Source of the DNA: Heterohyrax brucei
Lineage: Eukaryota > Chordata > Mammalia > Hyracoidea > Procaviidae
DNA: 64,000 bases
Reading direction: 5' to 3'
NCBI GenBank assembly: GCA_028571685.1
Contig: CM053162.1
Coordinates: 45,542,851 to 45,606,850 of the forward strand
Positions 1 to 11,130 of the stretch are shown here, piece after piece (the stretch's first letter is position 1; each line of letters opens with the position of its first letter). The notes under the pieces were generated by a model. That model made no database searches and was not told where the DNA came from. It saw only the letters and a list, made by a program, of their open reading frames with translations. The translations under genes were made by a program, and so were the position numbers.

Positions 1-515
1 CAGCAGCTTGAGGGATTCCAAGGGTCTGTAGGGCAGAGCATAAAGAGGGCCTACCAAACTTGCTTGAAGTCTTGCAGGCAGAGCTAGGAAAGGGGTTCAA
101 CGCCATGGTCTGGGGACCCTGGGATAAGAGTCTGAGCTTAGGATGTCAAGTACATCAGCCAGAAAGGGTTTCCCATTACTCCTAGAAAGAAAAACAACAC
201 CCTTAAAATGATCCCTAAGGGCCTAAATAGTGTGTGCACTACCCATCTCCTGGCCTTTCTTCTTCTTTGTGTCTACACCTTCTTTGATTACTCTGATCAG
301 TGCTGACCTCCAGAGAGATTCCTCTAACAGCAGTTGGGAAAAGCCTGGAGACAAGGGGAACAGTTAGGGGCCATTGACACTGGGATAATTTAGATAACAA
401 GCAATCACTTAATGAATGCCTGAATTAGGAGAGTAACAGCAGGAACAAAGAAAATATAGGCTCTAGGATTAAAAAATATGTATGTTTAGATCCGACTCGA
501 GGGCACTTGGCTTGG
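1..515. other. Unassigned sequence, no gene seen
   Basis: No conserved reading frame or recognised repeat in most of this stretch. Around 484-513 there is a short remnant resembling an AfroSINE tail (actcgagggcacttggcttgg). The open frame antisense to 469-876 runs across several unrelated repeat pieces and is not a gene. Confidence 0.5.
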
Positions 516-676
516 CATTATTCATCCAATAAAATACTACATAGCAATGAAAATGAACAAACTGGCTACCTAACAACCTGGATGCTGCCAAAATGATGTC
601 GAGCAAAAGAAGCAGGGCACAAAAGGATACAAAAGATATGATTCTATTTATATAAAGTTTAAAACAGGAGAAAAAA
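516..676 (+). mobile_element. Old L1 3'-end fragment
   Basis: The run 'gagcaaaagaagcagggcac' followed by a 'attctatttatataaagtt' stretch is the classic pattern of the end of mammalian-wide L1M elements. Short, diverged and truncated. Confidence 0.6.
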
Positions 677-692
677 ATAAAATTAGATTGCT

Positions 693-812
693 TGAGAATG
701 CTTACTGTTGTGAGTTGCCACTGAGTCAAGTGACTTCTGGTGACCTTAGGTATAATCCAATGAAACATTGCCAAGTTCTGTACCATCTTCAGGTTGTTGG
801 TGTACATAATGT
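693..812 (-). mobile_element. BovB/RTE LINE 3'-end fragment
   Basis: A diverged antisense copy of the RTE 3' end, including 'aaacattgccaagttctg', which corresponds to 'aacattgcccagtcctg' in the better copy at 5.7 kb. Confidence 0.5.
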
Positions 813-935
813 TCAAAACAGGAAGAAAAAAAGAAAAACCTGTTGTCTGACAGTGCTTACAAAGGTGGCTTAACAATGAAAAGCAAGGAAATGATTATCA
901 CAAGAGTCAAGATAGTGACTGTCTCTTTAAAAAAA

Positions 936-1088
936 CCCACTGTCGTTAAGTCAATTTCAACTCATAGCAACCCTATGAGGCAGAGTAGAACTGCTCCATA
1001 GTTTCTAAGAAGCATCTGGCAGATGTGAACTGCCAACCTTTTGCTTATCAGACAGTAGCACTTAACTACTACACCATCAGGGTTGCCT
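936..1088 (-). mobile_element. AfroSINE (antisense)
   Basis: Reads as the reverse complement of the SINE consensus seen throughout the window: a tail-like 'actcatagcaaccctatgag', then 'gcagagtagaactgctccat', and a tRNA-like head at the right end ('cacttaactactacaccatc'). Confidence 0.85.
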
Positions 1089-1317
1089 CACAGGGGAAGA
1101 AAGATGTACACAGGTGCTTCTGAGAGCTGCAGCAATATTCTTGGGTTTTTTGGTTTGTTTGTTTCTGCTGGCTTATTTACATATATACCCACGCAGTTTT
1201 CTGCATGTCTTCTATGTATAACACAATATAAAACAAAGTTAAAAAAAACAAACAAACAGGCTTTTACTTAAGCAGTTGAGATAAACTTCATTAAGACTTG
1301 AATGTGAAGGTCAAGGG

Positions 1318-1447
1318 GAAGGATTTGGAGTCAGATGGCCCTGATATTGTTACTTATTAGCAGTGTGATCTCGAACAAGTTCTTTGACCTCTTTCAGCCT
1401 AAATTTTTATTAGGAGATCTAATAGGGCTGCTATCAGGATTAAACCT
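1318..1447 (+). mobile_element. MIR SINE
   Basis: Contains the MIR core pattern: 'gagtcagatggccctg', 'acttattagcagtgtgatct', 'caagttctttgacctctttc', and a terminal 'ggattaaa'. Pan-mammalian, ancient. Confidence 0.75.
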
Positions 1448-1664
1448 ACTTTCTGTCTCTGACCATTTCTCCCTAGAAGGAGTTAACCTTTCTGATTAAC
1501 CAGCTGGGTGAACGCCCTCAAATTTCTGAGTGCATTAGATGCAATTTCTTTTGCCCTACTAATGGATATGGGCACCTTAGCACCCCTATAGGTCACATGG
1601 CTGGTGTTTCTCTAACATTGATCAACCAGCAGTGGAAGCTATAAGCCCATCTGTTCTTGTAGCC

Positions 1665-1862
1665 TAGTTGTTGCCAAACCGGAATGTGCACCACAAGCCT
1701 CTGGAAGACTTACTAACACAGACTGCTGGGCCCCACTACCAGAGTTTATGATTTGGTAGGCCTGGAGTCAGTCCACAGAATTTGCACTTTGGATAAATTC
1801 TAGCAAGATCCCAACAATGCCATTGTTTCTGGTCCAGGGACAAATTTTGAGGGCTAGTATTC
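1665..1862. mobile_element. MER5-like hAT MITE
   Basis: 'gactgctgggccccacta' followed by 'cagaatttgcacttt' and 'ctggtccagggacaaatttt' fits the arrangement of MER5-type nonautonomous hAT-Charlie elements. Orientation not assigned. Confidence 0.6.
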
Positions 1863-1905
1863 TAGAGTCATGATAGACACATGGCAAACTGAGGCCTCTT
1901 CACTG

Positions 1906-2060
1906 GAAACCCTGGTGGTGTAGTGCTTAACAGTGAGGCTGCTAACCAAAAGGTAAGCAGTTTGAATCCACCAGGTGCTCCTTGAACATCCTATGGGGCA
2001 GTTCTACTCTGTCCCTCAGGGTCACTTTACGTCAGAATTCACTGGACAACAATGGGTTTG
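1906..2060 (+). mobile_element. AfroSINE
   Basis: Complete head-to-tail copy: 'ggaaaccctggtggtgtagt', 'gctgctaaccaaaaggta', 'ggggcagttctactctgtcc', ending 'acaatgggtttg'. Confidence 0.9.
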
Positions 2061-2272
2061 CATTTTTTCCTTTTTTTTCTTTCACTGAAAGGGGGAGTGA
2101 GAAGGAGGTTTGCTCTCAGTTTCTCCCAGTAAAAGGGAAAGTGACACTCTTTTCCCAGATGTTTGGAAAGATAGCAACTCCCTCTACCTTTTCCGTCTCA
2201 GATGGGAGGTGGCTTTCCCTAGTTGCAGATATCCTTTTAAGTCCTGCATTTATCCCCTCCTCTGGAGAACTA

Positions 2273-2432
2273 GGGAAACCCTGGTGGCATAGTGCATTAA
2301 GTGCTACCTCTGCTAACCAAAAGGTCGGCAGTTCAAATCCCCCAGGAAACTCTATAGGGCCGTTCTGCCCTAACCTATAGGGTCGCTATGAGTTGGACAT
2401 GACTCGATGGCAGTGGGTTTGGTTCTTTGGAG
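2273..2432 (+). mobile_element. AfroSINE
   Basis: Complete copy with 'gctaaccaaaaggtcggcag', 'gggtcgctatgagttgg' and 'actcgatggcagtgggtttg'. Among the better-preserved SINEs here. Confidence 0.92.
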
Positions 2433-3544
2433 TATGGAGAACTTGTGAGTATCCTCAAAGAAGCTTCTGGAGGGCTACTTCTAGAGGCTGAATTGCTCCA
2501 GTAAAGATGACGGATGCAGCAGGGAGGTACACCACAACATGTGTCCAGGCCGTTTTCTTTCTGGAAATTCCCATGAGAAATAAGAGAAAAGTATAGTGCC
2601 TAAATAATTAAGCACATTCAACAGATGTGAGCTATTACTGTTCTGACTTGCATTTCTTTGAGGTGGACGTTTGGAAAGGTGGTTGCATCCTTCACAAAGT
2701 ATATGGTGACAAGCAGGCTTGCAAGGAAGGAGATTAGCTCACTTAGGAACATTTTCATGTCTATAAATTTCCATACTCTATATAAATATTTTAAAATAAA
2801 TTTCTAAATTTCCAAGGCTCTAAGATTCAAACTGAAGAATTTTATAAAAATAGAGCTGATAAGTTATATGAGAGAGAAAGTTTCCAGAGAGTCTTTTTGA
2901 AAATGGAGATGTGATCTGGTTTGGGACCTGACTAGCCAGAGGCTATCCGAAATACAGCAGCTGGCTGGCTCCTGGAGACTAGTTTTGAGAACAGGCAGTA
3001 AGCACATGTTAAACTCATGATGTATTTTGGCAGCAAGTCTTGACAGACCTCTCTCATTCTTTAAACACATGATTCCAAAGTTTCTAAACAAAGTTCAGTC
3101 TGAATCTTGACTTTGGTTCCCCGAGGGACATATTTTGCAATGCCTTATTGGTATTGCAAGGTTTTGCATTCTGCAAAAAAGGAAGCATTCTCTTCAGGCA
3201 AAAGTTTATTTTCAGCACATTCTTATACTTCAATATTTGTATCTCAGCTACACATTCCAATAATACTTGTATCCTTTATATGCTTTCAAATCACTGCTAC
3301 ACATTTACTTAGGTTCAATGAACTATAGCAATCTCACTTAAAGTAAAAAACAAGCAAAAATCCTGCAGAGACTTAATGGAAATTTATTTTTAAATTATAG
3401 AATGTATGTTTATTTGTAAAATTTTAGTTAGAAACCATTTGGCTTTGTTTTTTTAAGGCAAAATTATGAGCTATAACTTCTGAAATTTTACGATATTCTT
3501 ATAAATGCCTTTATTAAACTAGTTCAATATGATTCTGTGAGATT
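2433..3544. other. Unassigned AT-rich sequence
   Basis: No gene and no repeat that I recognise. Open frames are short and show no protein-like composition or splice context. Confidence 0.5.
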
Positions 3545-3640
3545 TGATTCAACATGTATTGTGTGACTGGTAGGTGCTGGGGACACAGAGATGGATAAAT
3601 ACCTATGTGCTTGTTGTTCTTCAGGAGTTCCTAGTCCTTC
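3545..3640 (+). mobile_element. L2-like LINE fragment
   Basis: 'ggtgctggggacacagagat' followed by a 'gagttcctagtcctt' run resembles the 3' end of ancient L2 LINEs. Very short. Confidence 0.45.
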
Positions 3641-4270
3641 TCTGTCCGTGTGTTTGCTGGTTTATTTCCTGGTCTCTCTCCCCAGCTAGACTATGATTGG
3701 CTAGTCCTTAGAGAAGGAGGTGATGAGTCATCCAGGGAGTCTGAGTTTGGAGGAGTCACTGAGGAAGGAAACTTTGAGTTGGCTCTTGAATGAGCCCTGA
3801 GAAGTGGGGTGGGGATATGGGGAGCAAAGAGCAGGGCATTCTAAAAGGAAACAATAGGCCACAGGAAGAACTGTTGTGTGTGACCACAGCACCTGTGTTC
3901 ATTCTGGGAGGGGATGCAAATGACATAGGTGGCAAGTTAGATGGGGCCTGCTGGTGCAATGCCCTTTTTCTGCTCTAAGGAGTTTTGCTTTTACCTGTAG
4001 ATGTTTGTAAGCAGAAGAGTAACAAGATGAGATGTGCACTTTGACAGTAACTCTGGGGTCAACAGTAACAGAGCAAATCATAGTCAACTGTCGTGAGCAG
4101 AAAGTCAAAGTTAGGATGAAGTCACAGCAGCCCCGAAGAGGTCAAATTCTCCAATTTAAAATATGTGATTTGTTAGTAGCCTAACATTTTTTATTTAAAT
4201 TGCTATATTATGAAAAGCAGCACAGGTTCTAAAAACGAGCTAAAAAAAGGCTGCACTGAAAAGCCTAGAA
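3641..4270. other. Unassigned sequence, possibly old repeat
   Basis: Contains 'gagtcactgaggaaggaaac...gagttggctcttgaatgagc' and 'gggcattctaaaaggaaaca', a layout seen in an ancient pan-mammalian repeat that I cannot name with confidence. No coding signal. Confidence 0.35.
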
Positions 4271-4274
4271 TTCA

Positions 4275-4843
4275 AAATACAGGAAGATTGCCAGTGAAGT
4301 TCACAAACTCTTCCTAGAAGAAGTGTTACATACCTCATTGATGAATAATCAGTATAGTCACCTTTGAATTACTCCCCTTGGGAAGCTATGCACTGGTGCC
4401 AGCACCTAGTCTACTCTCCAAAACAATCTCAGAACTCTTTTTGTGAAATGGCCATCAGAGCTGTCATTGTATTACCTTTGGTTTTTGTGAATGTCAACAG
4501 AGTACCTTCCTTTCAGTATTTCCTTTGCCTGTGAGTAAATAAAAAAGTCATTTGGGGCCAGATTAGGTAAACAAGGAGAATGTTCCAACACAGTTGTTTA
4601 CTGGCTAAAAAGGCACTCACAGTCAACTATACAACTAAGTTTGCAAACTTGTCAGCTTGTCACCATGCACAATGGCCATTCCAGATGGAATTCCAAAACT
4701 GCCTTAAAGGGTGGACTAGGTGCTGGCATTGGTACCTAGCTTTCCAAGAGGAAAACTTCAAAGGTGACTGTAGTGATATTCAGCAGGGAGGTATGCAGCA
4801 CTTTAAACAGTTAGATTCACAGACTTAATTATCAGACCTCATG
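4275..4843. mobile_element. Mariner internal-deletion derivative
   Basis: About 570 bp. The left half (tcacaaactcttcctagaag, then tgaattactccccttgggaa) and the right half (gctttccaagaggaaaac, then a terminal acttaattatcagacctcat) are inverted versions of each other and match the two ends of the 1.28-kb mariner at 11.1 kb. The transposase centre is missing, so this is a MITE-like nonautonomous copy that would have needed transposase from elsewhere. Confidence 0.75.
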
Positions 4844-4892
4844 AGTCGAAAACTGAAAATAACAAAGGATTTCAGGGGAAAAAAATACACGT

Positions 4893-5413
4893 TGTTTTAG
4901 TTAGCTAGGGCTGTTCTAACAGAAATACCACAGAGTGGATGGCTTTAACAAAGAACTTTTATTCTTACACAGTCCCGTAGGCTAGAAGTCCAAATTCAGG
5001 ATGTCTGCTCCAGGGGGACGCTTTTCCCCTTGTAGGCTCTGGAGGAAAGTCCAGTATTGCATCAGTCTTTGTCCAGGGAACATCTTGGCACAGGAACCTC
5101 AGGTCTGAAGGACATGCTCTTCTCCCAATGCTGCTTTTTTTTGATGGGGTGAGGTTCCCAATTTTCTGTTTGCTTCTCCTTCCTCTCATCTTTTGTAGGA
5201 TGAAAGGATTAAGGGTGGGGCAAGCCACACTCCAGGGAAACTCCCTTTACAGTGGAGCAGGGAGATAATCCTATGAAGGGATTTATAATCCTGCCCTAAT
5301 CCTTTAACCGTATAGCAAAAGCACAAAATGGAGGACAATCATAGAATACAGGGAATCACAGCCCAGCCACACGACTGCACATATTTTTGGGGGACACAAT
5401 TCAGCCCATAACA
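4893..5413 (-). mobile_element. MaLR-type LTR (antisense)
   Basis: Reverse complement of the LTR family present at 14.2, 15.0, 28.7, 33.5, 43.5 and 53.3 kb. It runs from 'tgttttagttagctaggg' to 'ttcagcccataaca', so the element begins TGTTATGGGCTGAATTGTG on the minus strand. The TG...CA ends and the 'gaattgtgtcccc' start fit the ERVL-MaLR (MLT1-like) group. Solo LTR, no internal region. Confidence 0.75.
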
Positions 5414-5559
5414 CACATACACACACAAAATGAAATTAAGAAGATGGGTGTGCTATGCTTGTAGTCACTAAAAATGCTTTTCAGCAGCTTAACAATTAAT
5501 AGAAGATATAAACCAGAACTATCTTCTTGTGGGGCTTGGAAAAAAGAAAATCTCTTGCC

Positions 5560-5703
5560 CTCATGTAGATTCCAACTCTTACCTACCTTACAAGACAGAG
5601 CAGAACTGCTCCATAGAGTTTCCAAGGATTGCCTGGTAGATTTGAACTGCTGACCTTTGATTAGTTGCTGTAGCACTTAGTCACTATGCCACCGGGATTT
5701 TTG
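5560..5703 (-). mobile_element. AfroSINE (antisense)
   Basis: 'gagcagaactgctccatagag', 'gatttgaactgctgacctt' and 'cactatgccaccgggattt' are the reverse complement of the SINE body and head. It abuts the RTE 3' end that starts a few bases to the right. Confidence 0.85.
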
Positions 5704-6151
5704 TGTGAAGTATGTTGTTGTTAGGTGCTACTGAGTCAGTTCCAAAATATACCAACCCGATGGACAACAGAACAAAACATTGCCCAGTCCTGTGCCATGC
5801 CCACAATTGATTTTATGTTTACGCCTATCGTTACAGCCACTATGTCAATTCCTCTTGTTGAGGGTCTTCTTCTCTTTCACTGACCCTCTACCCAACACGA
5901 TGTCTTACTCCGGGGAATGACCCCTCCTGACAACATGTGCGAAGTATGTAAGACTCAGTCTTGCCATCTTTGTTTCCAAGGACCACTCTGGTTGTACTTC
6001 TTCCGGAACACATCTGTTCGTTCTTTTGACAGTCTGTGGTACAGTCAATATACTTCTCTAACACCACAATTCAAAGGAATCAATTCTTCTGTCTTTTCTT
6101 CTTTGTCCAGCTTTCACACGCATGTGATGCAATTGAAAATACTATGGCTTG

Positions 6152-6890
6152 ACAACTGGTACAACTAGCATTTTGTTAAGAGAATCTTCTGCATCCCACA
6201 CTGCGGAGTGACATCTGGGGTTTTAAAAGCCGCCAAGCTGCCATCCAAGGTACACCAAATGGTCCCAACTCAGCAGGAACAGATGATCACCAAAGACCAA
6301 AATGACATGGGGGAAAAAGATCCCCGAAGACAGAGAGACCCACGTGAGTGGGTGACTACATCAACTTGTGACCGGAAGAACCGGATGGTGCCTAGACACC
6401 ACCAGAGATAGCCATGATGGGGCTCATAAAGTTGAGTCTCACTGGCAACACAGGAATAAAAAGGGGTGCACCCTGAGATCTCCACTAAAAGACTGCAGTT
6501 GATGGTCCAGGGGCCTCAGAGTTTCCCTGAGAGCATGGCCCCTGACCCTGGTGCTGCCCCTGTCCATAAATCATAATGGAGGTCAACTCTTTGGACAGGA
6601 ATGGATTGGACTTAGCAACACAGTGTGACCATATTGTGTGTGCACTTTATCGTTCTAGGCATCTATAGGATGTCATCCTGCTGACTTCTTACTGGACTCT
6701 GTGGAGAGAGTGAAGAGGAAGAGACAGGCAGGGGATAGGAGGTTGTTAGGAGGATATGACATGTACAGAATAGAGACGAAGAGTATACTGTTACCAGGCA
6801 GAGAGAGCAGAGGAAGCTGCCCATAGGTGGGCATGCAAATTTATATGGGAATGTACATTTTCACTCAATCATAATTAAAAAAAAAAGAAA
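6152..6890 (+). mobile_element. 5'-truncated L1 (3'UTR only) inserted in RTE
   Basis: Matches, on the plus strand, the 3'UTR of the complete L1s at 16.5 and 34.0 kb ('gagatctccactaaaagac', 'tgatggtccaggggcctc', 'catttt...cactcaatcataattaaa'), ending in a short A-rich tail. A target-site duplication brackets it: gaaaatactatggcttg at 6135-6151 and gaaaataccatggcttg at 6891-6907 (one mismatch in 17). It contains no coding part. Confidence 0.88.
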
Positions 6891-8855
6891 GAAAATACCA
6901 TGGCTTGGGTCAGCTGCACCTTGTCTTCAAGGTGGCATCTTTACTTTTCAATACTTTAAGGGAGTCCTTTGTAGCAGATTTTCCCAGTGCAATGTGTCTT
7001 CATTTCTTGACCACTGCTTCCATGCACATGGATTGTAGAAAGAAGTAAAATGAAAACCTTGACAACATGAATCCTTTCCTCATTTATTATAATGTTGGTT
7101 AATGGTCCACTTGTGAGGATCTGGGCTTTCTTGATGCTGAGCTACAACCCATACTAGGCTGTGATCTTTGATCTTCATCAGTGTTTGAAATCCTCTTGGC
7201 TTCCAGCAAGTAGGATTGTATCATCTGCATAACGCAGGTTGTTAGTGAGTCTTCCTCCAATCCTGATGCCTTGTTCTTCTTATAGTTGAGCTCCTCTCAT
7301 CATGTGCTCAGCATACAGATTGAAAAAGTACTGTGAAAGGATACAACTCTGACGCACAACTTTCCTGACTTTAAAACATGCAGCGTCCCATTGTGTCTGC
7401 ATGACTGCCTGTTGATCCATGTACAGATTCCTAATGAACATAATTAAGTGTTAAGGAATTTCCCCTCTCCACAATGTTATCCATAATTTATGACCCACAC
7501 AGTCAAATGCCTTTGTGTAATGAAACACAGGCAAACATCTTCCTGATATTCCCTATTTTCAGCCAGGATCTATATGACATCAACAATGATATCCCTGGTT
7601 CCATGTCTTTTTGCGAATCTGGCTTGAAGTTTCTGGCAGTTCCCTGTCCATATACTGTTGCAGTTGCTTTTGAATAATCTTAGCAAAATTTTACTTGTGT
7701 GTGATATTAATGACATGGTATGATAATTTCCGCATTCAGTTGGATCACCTTTCTTGGGAGTAGGTATAAATATGGATTTTTTTCAATTGATAGGCCAAGT
7801 AGCTGTCCTCCAAATTTCTTGGCATAGACAAGTGAACACTTCCATCATTGCATCCATCTGCTGAAACATCTCAGTTGATGCTCCATCAATTCCTCGTTTT
7901 TCACCAAGGCCTTCAATGCAGCGTCTACTTTTTCATTCAGTACCATCAGTTCCTGATCATATGCTACCTCTTGAAATGGCTGAATGTCAACCAGTTCTTT
8001 CTGGTATGACTGTACATTCCTTCCATTTTCTTTTGATGCTCTTGAGTTGTTTAGTATTTCCCCTGCAGAATTCTTCACTATTTACTGCAACTTGAGGTTT
8101 AAATTTTTTCTTCAATCCTTTCAGCTTGAGAAATGTAGAGCATGTTCTTTCCTTTTGGTTTTCTATTTCCAATTATTCGCACATGTCATTATAATACTTT
8201 ACTTTGCCTTCTTGAGCTGCCCTTTGTAGTCTTTTGTTCAGTCCTTTTACTTCACCATTCCTTCCTATTGCTTTAGCTACTCTACATTTGAAAGCAAGTC
8301 TCAGAGTCTCTTCTGACATTCAGTTTGGGCTTTTTTTTCTTTCTTCTCAATGATCTCTTGCTTTCGTCATAGATGATGTCTTTGATATTATTCTACAACT
8401 CATCTGGTCTTTGTTCACTGGTGTTCAACACACCAAATCTGATCTTGAGATGGTCTCTAAACTCAGGTGGGATATACTCAAGATCTGACTTTGGATCTTT
8501 CGGATTCAGTCTAACTTTCTTAGGTTTCAATTTGATCTTGCATATGAGCAATTAATGATCTGTGCCTTAGTCAGCACCTGGTCATTTTCTGACTGCTGAT
8601 ACTGAGCTTTTCCATTTTTTCCTTCCACAGATGTAGTCAATTTGATTCTTGTGTATTCTGTCTGATGAGGTCCATGCATATATATAGTCAACATTTATGT
8701 TGCTGGAAAAAAGGTATTTGTGATGCAGAAGTTGTTTTTCTTGCAAAATTCTATCATTCAATCTCCAGTATCATTTCTGTCACCAAAGCCATATTTTTGA
8801 ACTGCTGATCCTTATTCTTTATTTCCAGCGTTTGCATTCCAATCACCAGTAATTA

Positions 8856-9080
8856 TCAGTGCATCCTGATTGCACGGTTGATTGATTCTGGACTGCAGAA
8901 GCTAGTAAAAGTCTTCAATTTATTCATCTTTGGCCTTGGTGGTTGGTACATGAATTTGGATAATAGGCATATGGATATTATCTTACCCTTGACAGCACTG
9001 TACTTCAGGGAAGATCTTGAAATGTTCTTTCTGAGGATGAATGCAACACCATTTCTCTTCATGTTTTCATTCCCAACATA
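8856..9080 (-). pseudogene. RTE endonuclease fragment
   Basis: A 75-codon open piece of the endonuclease region of the surrounding RTE element. It contains a RNGVAFILRKN stretch typical of the middle of BovB/RTE APE-like endonucleases, followed by a degraded segment. No catalytic set is complete here, because the frame opens and closes by accident inside a decayed ORF. Confidence 0.55.
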
Positions 9081-9764
9081 GTAACCATATTGTCCAATTC
9101 AAAATGGCCAGTACTGGTCCATTTCAACTCACTAATGCCTAGGATATCAATGTTTAAGAGTTCCATTTCATTTTTGACAGTTTCCATTTTTTTAGATTCA
9201 TACTTGTACACCATGTTCCAATTATTAATGGATGTTTACAGCTGTTTTTTCTCATTGTGAGTCATGCCACATCAGCAAGTGAAGGTCCCAAACCCTTACT
9301 GCATCCACATCATTAAGGGTGACCCTACTTTGAGGAGGCAGCTCTTCTCCAGTCATCTTCTGAGTGCCTTCCAACCTGAGGGGCTCATTTTCTTATGTTC
9401 ATCTGACAGTGTTCAGCTGCTATTTGTAAGGTTTTCACTGGCTAATGCTTTTCAGAAGTAGACTGCTGGGTCCTTCTTCCAAGTCTGTCTTTGTCTGGAA
9501 GCTCAACTGAAACCTGTTTCCCATGGATGACCCTGCTGGTATCTGAATACTGGTGGCATAGCTTCCGACATCACAGCAACACACAAGCCCCCAAAGTACA
9601 ACAACTTGACAGACAAGGAGGGGGTGTAGGGCATAGGGAGTATGATTTCTGGGATATATGGTACAACTAAATATTTAAGAACTAGAAAAGAAACTTGGTA
9701 TTAATTGATGAACAATTAAAATGTTAAAAGGAAACACTGGGAAATAGTATTAAAACAAACAAAC

Positions 9765-9965
9765 AAAAAACCTGTTGCCATCAAGTTGATTCCTACTCAT
9801 GGTGATCCCATGTGTTTCAGAGTAGAGCTTGAGCTCAGTAAGGTTTTTAAGGATGTGACCTTTCAGAAACCAATGATCAGGACTTTTCTTTTGAGGTGCT
9901 TCTGGGTGGGTTTGAACCATCAACCTTTTCAATAGTAGTCCAATACTTAACTGTCTGCACCTCCT
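9765..9965 (-). mobile_element. AfroSINE, long variant (antisense)
   Basis: 'ctgttgccatcaagttgatt' at the tail end and 'gggtttgaaccatcaacc' near the head. Longer and more diverged than the common type. Confidence 0.7.
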
Positions 9966-9994
9966 AAAGACTCCAATAACATTAATTTTAAAAA

Positions 9995-10141
9995 AGGCAA
10001 ATTTGTTGCCATCATCAACTCTTAGCAACTCTGAAGGCTCCATAAAGTTTCCAAGGAGCAGCTGGTGGATTCAAATGCCATAGCACTTATCCACTGGTTA
10101 GCAGCCATAGCACTTAATCACTATACCACCAAGGTTTCCAG
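9995..10141 (-). mobile_element. AfroSINE (antisense)
   Basis: 'gttgccatcatcaactcttag', 'tccaaggagcagctggtgg' and 'cactataccaccaaggtttcc' are the reversed tail, body and head. A small internal rearrangement repeats 'catagcactta'. Confidence 0.75.
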
Positions 10142-10211
10142 TAGTATAGATAAAAGCCAAGCCAAGTGCCGTCGAGTTGATTAACAAAGATGACAGTTTA
10201 CACAGAAGAAG

Positions 10212-10376
10212 CCAAAGGAAGCCACTGATATCAAGTTAATTCTGACTCACAGAAACCCCATAGGTCAGAGTAGAACTGCCCCATAGAGTTTCCAAGGAGC
10301 ACCGGGTGGATTTGAACTACCAATCTTTTGGTTAGCAGACATTGCAGTTGACCACTGTGGCACCAGGGTTTCCACA
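10212..10376 (-). mobile_element. AfroSINE (antisense)
   Basis: Complete reversed copy from 'gatatcaagttaattctgac' to 'accactgtggcaccagggtt'. A truncated SINE piece (gccaagtgccgtcgagttga) lies just before it at about 10,157-10,180. Confidence 0.88.
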
Positions 10377-11130
10377 GTTTCCGCAGCACATATAAATGGT
10401 TAGGATAATCATTTTAGAGCAGAAAGTAGTAGGAAATAATATGAAAACACTGGGCCATATGATCCTTTTGGATTACTGTGTAATTCACAGAAATCAAGTT
10501 TGGAGAATATTCACAATAAAATTCGGGTTTGGCCACTTATTCAAAACCTTTCAAAATTATATTTTACAAATCTGGATTTGAAATTTAGATTTTACTTTGT
10601 TGTAATAACCTACAGAGTCAAGAAATCAAATATTAATTTAAAATAACTTCCATTTCACGTAAGTCTGTGAAAAGAATGATAGAGGAAACTATTAATTCAG
10701 ATCTGCTTTTGTTATCACTAACCAATCTCATGGAGTCTGTGAGGGAGGTGAGAGAGAAAGCCCACCAAATTTAATGAAATCTTAAGAAATGACAGATACT
10801 CATCAGAAAAACTTTGATACCAGCTTTTTGTCTTAAATACTGAACCAAATCACAAACTTCACTTAAATTTATTCTTTTATTTTTCCCCACTATTTGTAAA
10901 ATTTCAAATCTACTATATGTAAATTATAGCTCAATTTTAATTTTATTAAAGTATAAACAAATGTGTCACCCTAAGGGGAGTCAGGGTAAAAAAAAAAAAA
11001 AAAAAAAGCCTATTCAACTCCACATAAAAGTTGAAAGAGTAGTACAATGAACACTAGAGTCACCAGATTAACAATTTGCTGTTTGTTTTTTCTTTCTCTT
11101 CTCCAGAACTAACGAAAGTTCCTGTATTAT
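10377..11130. other. Unassigned AT-rich sequence with A-run
   Basis: No gene or recognised repeat. A 20-base poly-A tract lies at 10,988-11,007 and could be the tail of an undetected retroposed fragment. Confidence 0.5.

Larger units (their letters stand above)
5708..9640 (-). mobile_element. BovB/RTE LINE, nearly full length, interrupted
   Basis: An antisense RTE-clade LINE of about 3.2 kb, excluding the L1 insert at 6152-6890. The left end is the 3' tail (ttgttgttaggtgctactga). The right end (about 9.44-9.64 kb) matches, in reverse, the RTE 5' segment at 13.49-13.69 kb. Minus-strand translations give broken pieces of an RTE apurinic-type endonuclease (8856-9080, with RNGVAF) and reverse-transcriptase-adjacent sequence around 7.4-8.2 kb. 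Frames are repeatedly interrupted, so it is dead. RTE proteins copy their own RNA at a nicked target and may also have mobilised the SINEs nearby. Confidence 0.8.

Noticed and set aside
469-876. Antisense open frame of 135 codons
   Set aside because: Spans an L1 fragment and an RTE fragment, starts at a TTG codon, no protein family.
2273-2345. tRNA gene (box A/B-like sequence)
   Set aside because: It is the tRNA-derived head of an AfroSINE and continues into the SINE body; same for other SINE heads.
1982-2380. Plus-strand 132-codon frame
   Set aside because: Joins two AfroSINE bodies through unrelated sequence; the peptide is SINE translation.
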